Shown one piece after another: positions 58,683 to 64,000 of a stretch of DNA of 64,000 nt. How positions within the stretch are numbered: position 1 is the first letter of the stretch; every line of letters starts with the position of its first letter. Location: contig JAEETJ010000001.1 of the NCBI GenBank assembly GCA_016290295.1, positions 62,001-126,000 of the forward strand, given 5' to 3'. The translations under genes were made by a program, and so were the position numbers. The stretch is from Bacteroidales bacterium. GTDB taxonomy: Bacteria > Bacteroidota > Bacteroidia > Bacteroidales > WCHB1-69. The notes under the pieces were generated by a model. It was not told where the DNA came from, searched no databases, and saw nothing but the letters and a program-made list of their open reading frames with translations.

Positions 58683-59171
58683 ATGAAAAAGTTTGCATTT
58701 ATTACCTTTTGTCTGCTTCTCATGCAAGGCGTGAGCGCGCAGAAGTTCGTTGTGCCGGCAATTCCCGGCGACATCGAAAAATCAGAATATGCCCAGTACA
58801 CGCAGGATGCGATGAAATGCATCGACTGGCTGAAAACCCACTCACCGTCTGATTCAAAACGCAAAGATGTGGCCAGTTTCGCATTGTGGTGGCTTACGGG
58901 AACACCCGACGTACAGATGGTGCTCAACACCGATGTGGTGAAATTCGAGGACGGCAACCTGCTTCTTATGTTCCTTGGTGGCTGGGCTCAGTACGCCATC
59001 CAAAAAGAGGACGACAACCAGGTGGAAGGCTGTTATGCCGGCATAGAGACCGCCCTTAACTACTATGAGCAGTACAAAAAATCGCTCCCCAAAGACAAAG
59101 GTGCGGAACAGCTCCTCAAAATGAAGAACAAAGGGACATTAAAGGACTTTATTGCAAAAGGGTTGCAGTAA
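58683..59171 (+). CDS. Secreted hypothetical protein
   Basis: Signal peptide MKKFAFITFCLLLMQGVSAQ, complete ORF with promoter-like box upstream. Confidence 0.7.
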   Translation: MKKFAFITFCLLLMQGVSAQKFVVPAIPGDIEKSEYAQYTQDAMKCIDWLKTHSPSDSKRKDVASFALWWLTGTPDVQMVLNTDVVKFEDGNLLLMFLGGWAQYAIQKEDDNQVEGCYAGIETALNYYEQYKKSLPKDKGAEQLLKMKNKGTLKDFIAKGLQ

Positions 59172-59252
59172 GGTGATTGTGGTCTTGATGCACCATGTAA
59201 TCATTAACCATGAAACGAATCATAAAATAACCGAACATAATTTTCAAGAGAA

Positions 59253-60032
59253 GTGAAAAAGACAGTATTCTTCATCGTAACATTTTGTCTCTTATTGTGC
59301 ATTTGCTCTTGCAACAAAGACAAAAATAAAAAACACACATATGAGATCCTGAAAGATGTAGTTACAGATATTGATGGCAATCATTACGATGCTGTTAAAA
59401 TCGGTGATCAAATATGGATGATGCAGAATTTGAAAACCACCCGTTATGCGGATGGAACGGAAATACCATTGTCCATGGAGCCCACAGTCTATGAAGGTTT
59501 CAACTGGCCATCGGATGGACCATATCGCTGGGCACCCAATGATAACATATTGAATATGGGGAAATTTGGATGGTTATACAATTGGCAAGCTGTGGTGCAT
59601 AGTGGCAGCGGAAGCGACCGCAATCCAAGCGGAGTGCAAGGCGTATGCCCCGACGGATGGCATGTTCCAAGCGATGCGGAATGGACAGAACTCACCGATT
59701 ATGTGAGCAGCGACCGTAAAATGCGTAGTTATAACGCCGACTATGCCATTGCCAAGGCACTGGCCGCGCAAACCGATTGGGAACCCGGATCTGACAAAGC
59801 AGATGTGGGATACGATCTGTCTAAAAACAATGCCACAGGGTTCTCCGCATTGCCCGCAGGAATTGCAGGCTATCCATTTGTCACATTCGGCAGTCGTGGC
59901 TATTATTGGACCGCCACATACGCAGGTTATAACAGCGCTTATTGCAGGTCTTTTCACAGCAAAAACGACTGTGTGGATAGAGATTCCTGGGGAATGAAGG
60001 ATGGATTATCGGTACGTTGTATTAAAGATTGA
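59253..60032 (+). CDS. FISUMP-domain lipoprotein (GTG start)
   Basis: LLLCICSCNKD lipobox; DIDGNHYDAVKIGDQIWMMQNLKTTRYADG ... GVQGVCPDGWHVPSDAEW ... GLSVRCIKD. Confidence 0.9.
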   Translation: MKKTVFFIVTFCLLLCICSCNKDKNKKHTYEILKDVVTDIDGNHYDAVKIGDQIWMMQNLKTTRYADGTEIPLSMEPTVYEGFNWPSDGPYRWAPNDNILNMGKFGWLYNWQAVVHSGSGSDRNPSGVQGVCPDGWHVPSDAEWTELTDYVSSDRKMRSYNADYAIAKALAAQTDWEPGSDKADVGYDLSKNNATGFSALPAGIAGYPFVTFGSRGYYWTATYAGYNSAYCRSFHSKNDCVDRDSWGMKDGLSVRCIKD

Positions 60033-60139
60033 TATAGCGAATTGGTCAACAGAACAGCTTGAAAATCAGCGGCTATTATGTGAATTTTGATAAAAGGAAG
60101 GGAGATTACTCAATGGGAAAGGTTCGTTAATGAGAGAAT

Positions 60140-60357
60140 GTGCCGAAGGCACAATATCCTATTAACCCCGCACAAGCGACGAAGGAGTGCAGTGTGGGGT
60201 ATCGAGGCCGAATGTGTGATATGCGTGCGGAAGACACGCTACAACTGCACTCATAGTAGCGTACCTTCGGCACGCGGACTTATACCGTCAGCATCTCCAC
60301 CCCAAACTGCGGCCTACGGCCTTGTTAGGGGTTAATAGGATAACGTGCTTTCAGCAC
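60140..60357. repeat. ~218-bp imperfect palindromic element with 15-bp perfect inverted arms
   Basis: GTGCCGAAGGCAC-AA-TATCCTATTAACCCC (60140-60169) and reverse complement GTGCTGAAAGCAC-GT-TATCCTATTAACCCC (60328-60357); interior also pairs. Confidence 0.85.
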
Positions 60358-60403
60358 GCAACCTATGATACCACAAAGCAGCAAGGAAGTCCATATTTTT
60401 TTA

Positions 60404-60412
60404 TATCTTTGC
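60404..60412 (+). promoter_or_regulatory. -7 box TATCTTTGC
   Basis: TAnnTTTGC 20 nt before ATG 60432. Confidence 0.55.
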
Positions 60413-60431
60413 ACCCTATAAACCATTAACC

Positions 60432-61313
60432 ATGAAACGAATCATCCTTTTCTTCTTGCTAATTGTCAGCACAATAAGTCTTTCCGCTCAATCCGAAGAG
60501 TGGAAAAAGTATTGCCAGCTTCAGTTTAAGGCTCAAAGTGCGTTTAAGAAAGGTGATTATCAAAAGGCAGCCAAAAGCTATTCGCAAATGGACTCCGTCT
60601 ATAGAAAGATTGTGGATTATGCGGACATGCGGAATTATTGTATAGCAGCCGCGAATATTGGCGACACCTCCCTGGTGAGAAAAACACTGATAACCATTAC
60701 AGGATACAAATGTTTTGACATTGCCTTTTTCAATAATCCCATCTTCAATGCCTATAAAGAGAAAGACTGGTGGACAATCTGTGATTCTTTATCGCATATT
60801 TACGGTCATAAAAACCAGTTTTACATTGACACGCTGCGACGTATGCAGTATCGGGATTCCATCATCCGCTATCAATTTGTTCATGCTGTAGACAATACAG
60901 TTCGTGATTCCGCACGATTGATTATGAGAGCTACGGACTCTGTAAATACAATCATCTTAACCAAACTGATATCGGAGCAGGGTTTGCCCACTTGGAAAAA
61001 TTTGGGCTATGAGGGTTTTCACAGGGCTTATATTGTGATGATGCATATTAACCAGCAATTGCAAGACTCGCTTATTGAACAGTTTATTCCGTTGATGGAT
61101 GAAGGTTTGATTCCACGAGACAAGATGGCTTATCTGATTGACCGGCAATTAATCAGACAAAGACTCCCTCAACGGTATGCTTGCCAAGGGTATCGTGGGG
61201 GTAAATATCAACCCATTGAGGACATAGAAAATCTCAATGCCAGAAGGGAATCCATGTGGTTGCGGCCTGTGGATATAGAGAAGACCAAAGCTAATATTGT
61301 GGAGTACGACTGA
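60432..61313 (+). CDS. Secreted DUF6624-like protein
   Basis: Signal peptide; GLPTWKNLGYEGFHRAYIVMMHINQQLQDSLIEQFIPLMDEGLIPRDKMAYLIDRQLIRQRLPQRYACQ...PIEDIENLNARRESMWLRP. Confidence 0.75.
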   Translation: MKRIILFFLLIVSTISLSAQSEEWKKYCQLQFKAQSAFKKGDYQKAAKSYSQMDSVYRKIVDYADMRNYCIAAANIGDTSLVRKTLITITGYKCFDIAFFNNPIFNAYKEKDWWTICDSLSHIYGHKNQFYIDTLRRMQYRDSIIRYQFVHAVDNTVRDSARLIMRATDSVNTIILTKLISEQGLPTWKNLGYEGFHRAYIVMMHINQQLQDSLIEQFIPLMDEGLIPRDKMAYLIDRQLIRQRLPQRYACQGYRGGKYQPIEDIENLNARRESMWLRPVDIEKTKANIVEYD

Positions 61314-61405
61314 GAGTGCGTTTTCAACAAACCCAACACACAAACGTTCTACAAATAAACATATGTTATTTTTATAATTATTTTATAAAAATAAATTATT
61401 ATTGT

Positions 61406-61414
61406 ATATTTGCA
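61406..61414 (+). promoter_or_regulatory. -7 box TATATTTGC
   Basis: TAnnTTTGC upstream of 61439 ORF. Confidence 0.5.
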
Positions 61415-61438
61415 TTTGATTTTTAAAGCAATTATACA

Positions 61439-61870
61439 ATGAATAAAATTTACCAAGAAGGACCTTTTGGTCCAATTTATCCTCAATTTGAAAGAAAACC
61501 CAAAAAGGCTATAAAACACTTGCTTAAAGTACAAAAAGGAGAATGTACTAAAGCTCTTTTCCGTGAAGACATTGGCTATATTGACATTGTTTGGGGTGAA
61601 AATGAACCTAAAACCAACAGGGGGTTTGGATTAAAACACATTTATGAAAAGCATGGGAATAGCATAAAAGCCTTGGGTTTTGAAATTGAGGATTTCATCC
61701 CGATAGTAGTGCAATTTGGTGAATTATCGTTAACTAAAACTGGCGAAGAGTATTTATTGGAATCAAATTATTTCAGAGTAGTCATCGAACGTAAGGCATT
61801 TGGATTTGACAAACAGTGGATATTAATCGCTTTTGATATATCTAAAAACCCACACCAAAATAAACAATGA
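61439..61870 (+). CDS. PBECR-like (phage-Barnase-EndoU-ColicinE5/D-RelE-like) nuclease-domain protein
   Basis: ALFREDIGYIDIVWGENEPKTNRGFGLKHIYEKHGNSI core, matching IGxIDxVWG...GLxHIxxKH. Confidence 0.65.
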   Translation: MNKIYQEGPFGPIYPQFERKPKKAIKHLLKVQKGECTKALFREDIGYIDIVWGENEPKTNRGFGLKHIYEKHGNSIKALGFEIEDFIPIVVQFGELSLTKTGEEYLLESNYFRVVIERKAFGFDKQWILIAFDISKNPHQNKQ

Positions 61871-62396
61871 TGTGGGTTATAATGATTGAAATTACCAAAA
61901 TCGTTGTCGCTGGTAATTATACATGCCTGCGCTGTATGGCATAACAACATTGCAAAAATAATAAAAATTTTTCATTTCACAAATATTTTTTTTTGATTCT
62001 GCTTGTCCATTTTTCGCCCCTTGAGAAAAATTTCAACGCATTTACTATCGTGAAAGAAGACTTTTTATATCTTTGCCCCTTGTAATCATAAACATGAAAA
62101 GCTTGTTGTTAGATGCAACAAAAAAATTTGATAACAAACAAAAAAACAAAGACCATGAAAAGAATATTTGAAATGGTGGCCAATAATATCCTGAAAAAGA
62201 TAATTCCTGATTTTGAAAAGGTGAATTACATGCCCATAATGTTAGAAATTGACTCCTCGGGAAATTACAGCCACTGGAGGTTGGGGACACCCTCTTCCTG
62301 TGCACCGAACGAGAATTGACAAAAAGCCTTTTAATTTTGTGGAAATTAAGATTTATTGCGAGAGATATACGGCATCAGCTATGGTTTCTCCATTTC

Positions 62397-62447
62397 GCGG
62401 CGATTAGGTGTTATGCTTCGGCGCATACCACACTCGCGCCGCAACCA
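62397..62447. repeat. GC-rich hairpin
   Basis: GCGGCG...TATGC-TTCGGC-GCATA...CGCCGC nested inverted repeats. Confidence 0.6.
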
Positions 62448-62467
62448 CAATGGCATAATGCCATCGT

Positions 62468-62628
62468 CTATTGAGATTAAATCCCTTAAGGGATAAGAAA
62501 TGTGTTGTGATGCTTTGTCCTATTGAGATTAAATCCCTACGGGATATTGGTGTTGAGGTTACGATATCTATTGAAATTGAGTCTCTGCGGGATATTCTTT
62601 TCCCCGTCAGGGGAATCAAGATCAATAG
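62468..62628. repeat. Cluster of ~28-bp hairpin repeats CTATTGAGATTAAATCCCTnnGGGATA (3 direct + 1 inverted)
   Basis: Copies start at 62468, 62520, 62568; inverted copy 62600-62628 (reverse complement CTATTGATCTTGATTCCCCTGACGGGGAA). Confidence 0.78.
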
Positions 62629-62742
62629 AAAATGGGATATTTCGCATTTTCAAATTACCTTCGCAGAGGGTTTAATATCAATTTGTACGCTAATGATGTA
62701 TGGTATGAGGATAAATTTTATCACTCCTCATCATCGCCGCTC

Positions 62743-64000
62743 TCATTTATTGGCTGAGGAAGTAGTGAAATTAAACTCTTTGGTATCTCCGGCAGTGTGA
62801 CCGTCGGCGGTAGTGAAGTAGGAGCCTAAAACCGTAAAGCCATACTGATGCGAGGGTTCCAGGGATAGCATAACATCCAATGTTCGGTCGTCAGACCATG
62901 CATAATTCTTGACTGTTGGGAACTCCGCTCCAGCGAAACTGTAACCCAAAGCAATACCCCCGGTCATCGGCTTGGAGAATTTGATGACAAGATGGAAAAG
63001 ACCGCTGGGCACATTCTTGGCACCGTTCTTGATATTCACTTTGTAAGTGGCGTTCAACTTGGCCAGCTCTTTTTGCTCTTTCTTGTATTGTTTCAAATAT
63101 TCTTTCAGATCAAAGTCGTTAACAGATTGGGCATAAACAGGCATGAAGTCGGTCATCGTAGCATACTTATCACGCTGCTGTTCATACTGTTTCAGTGCAT
63201 CGCATAGAATTTGGGTAAGAATAAAACCCTGTTCTTCCTCCGATTTGATAAGTGCGGATTCATCGACCTGAGGATAGTGCGTTTTCATATAGCGGATTAC
63301 CGAAGCACGGACAAAAGTCTCGTTCATCATAATCTGTGCCGAGCCGTAGGCGGATTTCCGCATTTGCTCCTCTCTCTCCTTATACACCTTTTCAGCGGAT
63401 TTGCCCATCAACGGCCAGAATTGGTCGTTCAGCGGATTGCAGTAATGGTGGCAGAACTCGTGGATAACAATGGGCAGCACTGCGTTCGCTTTGTAGAATA
63501 TCTCCCCGTTCTCATCAAGCTGGCAACAGCCGATGACAGGGCTCAAGGCGTTACTGCCATCTTTCATCAGGGCACTGCACCCGTAATTATTCGGACCCAC
63601 CAACAAACTGAGCACGATGCGGAAACTGCTGCCGCTTTGAGGACCGAAATAACTATTGAACCAGCTGTAGTCCACTTTCTCGTTGATAGCGTTGAACGCC
63701 TCCTCAACCTGCGCATAAAAGTCTTTTTGCCGCAAGTACCAGTCGTGGAAATGGGAAGTGCGATAAAAATCGTTCAGCGGCTCCAAAAAATCCTTTTTCT
63801 GCTGTTCTGTCCAACGGTCAAAAGAGGCATCGCCCCCTTCAGCGAAATTGTCGTTGAACACGATATCGCCGTTTTCCGTAATGATCAGGTGCAAAGCGTA
63901 AGCAGCCACCGCATCGTAGCCAATTCCTGTTTCCTGAGGATATTGACGAGCCAGCTGCACCACCTGATGTTCTTTGTAGGGTGCAAAAACAGAATCGACC
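62743..64000 (-). CDS. DUF4932-like putative zinc metallopeptidase (5' end beyond right window edge)
   Basis: VIHEFCHHYCNPL (HExxH); frame stays open upstream of 63963 (VDSVFAPYKEHQVVQLARQ...) to window edge; C-terminal Ig-like/SbsA-like region. Confidence 0.75.
   Translation of the reverse strand, partial: VDSVFAPYKEHQVVQLARQYPQETGIGYDAVAAYALHLIITENGDIVFNDNFAEGGDASFDRWTEQQKKDFLEPLNDFYRTSHFHDWYLRQKDFYAQVEEAFNAINEKVDYSWFNSYFGPQSGSSFRIVLSLLVGPNNYGCSALMKDGSNALSPVIGCCQLDENGEIFYKANAVLPIVIHEFCHHYCNPLNDQFWPLMGKSAEKVYKEREEQMRKSAYGSAQIMMNETFVRASVIRYMKTHYPQVDESALIKSEEEQGFILTQILCDALKQYEQQRDKYATMTDFMPVYAQSVNDFDLKEYLKQYKKEQKELAKLNATYKVNIKNGAKNVPSGLFHLVIKFSKPMTGGIALGYSFAGAEFPTVKNYAWSDDRTLDVMLSLEPSHQYGFTVLGSYFTTADGHTAGDTKEFNFTTSSANK

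Noticed and set aside
60087-60335. 82-aa ORF
   Set aside because: Lies almost entirely in the 218-bp palindromic element; spurious.
62154-62319. Small ORF MKRIFEMVANNILKKIIPDFEKVNYMP... as antitoxin of the PBECR-like gene
   Set aside because: Has an upstream TATCTTTGC-like box but no recognisable antitoxin features and lies ~280 nt away; may be a truncated gene. Kept only as something to check.
62468-62628. Possible mini CRISPR array (28-bp repeats with 20-24 bp spacers)
   Set aside because: Repeats are degenerate, one is inverted, spacing is irregular and too short, no cas genes nearby; better explained as a dispersed palindromic repeat cluster.
62471-62800. 109-aa ORF with repeated IEIKSLRDI/IEIESLRDI
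   Set aside because: The peptide repetition is simply translation of the hairpin repeat cluster; extends antisense into the DUF4932-like gene.

Overview
Chromosomal window from a Bacteroidota (Bacteroidales-like) genome. Evidence: many TAnnTTTGC -7 promoter boxes, secDF fusion, T9SS C-terminal sorting domain, PorE-like OmpA protein, FISUMP lipoproteins, Bacteroidales-type tryptophanase and Rnf subunits. About 45 genes are supported, mostly housekeeping or metabolic: M20 peptidase, MutS-like ATPase, tex, gltX, PorE-like, secDF, nadK, buk, rhomboid, GH78, dxr, rseP, lysophospholipid acyltransferase, nitroreductase, thiN, MacAB-TolC-like exporter, AddA/UvrD-like helicase, purE, DUF3109-NUDIX fusion, M6 peptidase with T9SS tail, tnaA, recQ, rnfC/rnfB, GH20. 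Four accessory signals deserve attention. (1) A compact island at 23.1-26.1 kb (unknown protein, AT-rich GIY-YIG nuclease, WYL regulator) is preceded by a perfect 9-bp inverted repeat over the -33 region. (2) At 54.3-58.6 kb there are two successive divergent pairs of a membrane LytTR-type regulator and a lipoprotein. The pairs have helically phased direct repeats in their intergenic regions, and the two lipoproteins share a nearly identical ~123-bp promoter/leader/signal-peptide module fused to unrelated mature domains. (3) Several families of short palindromic or tandem repeats are dispersed through intergenic regions; some supply C-terminal codons and stop codons, and one perfect palindrome lies in frame inside an epimerase gene. 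(4) A ~218-bp imperfect palindrome and a hairpin cluster flank an orphan PBECR-like nuclease at 60-62.7 kb. No tRNA, rRNA or convincing CRISPR array was seen. All family assignments are by eye from translated sequence; no searches were run.
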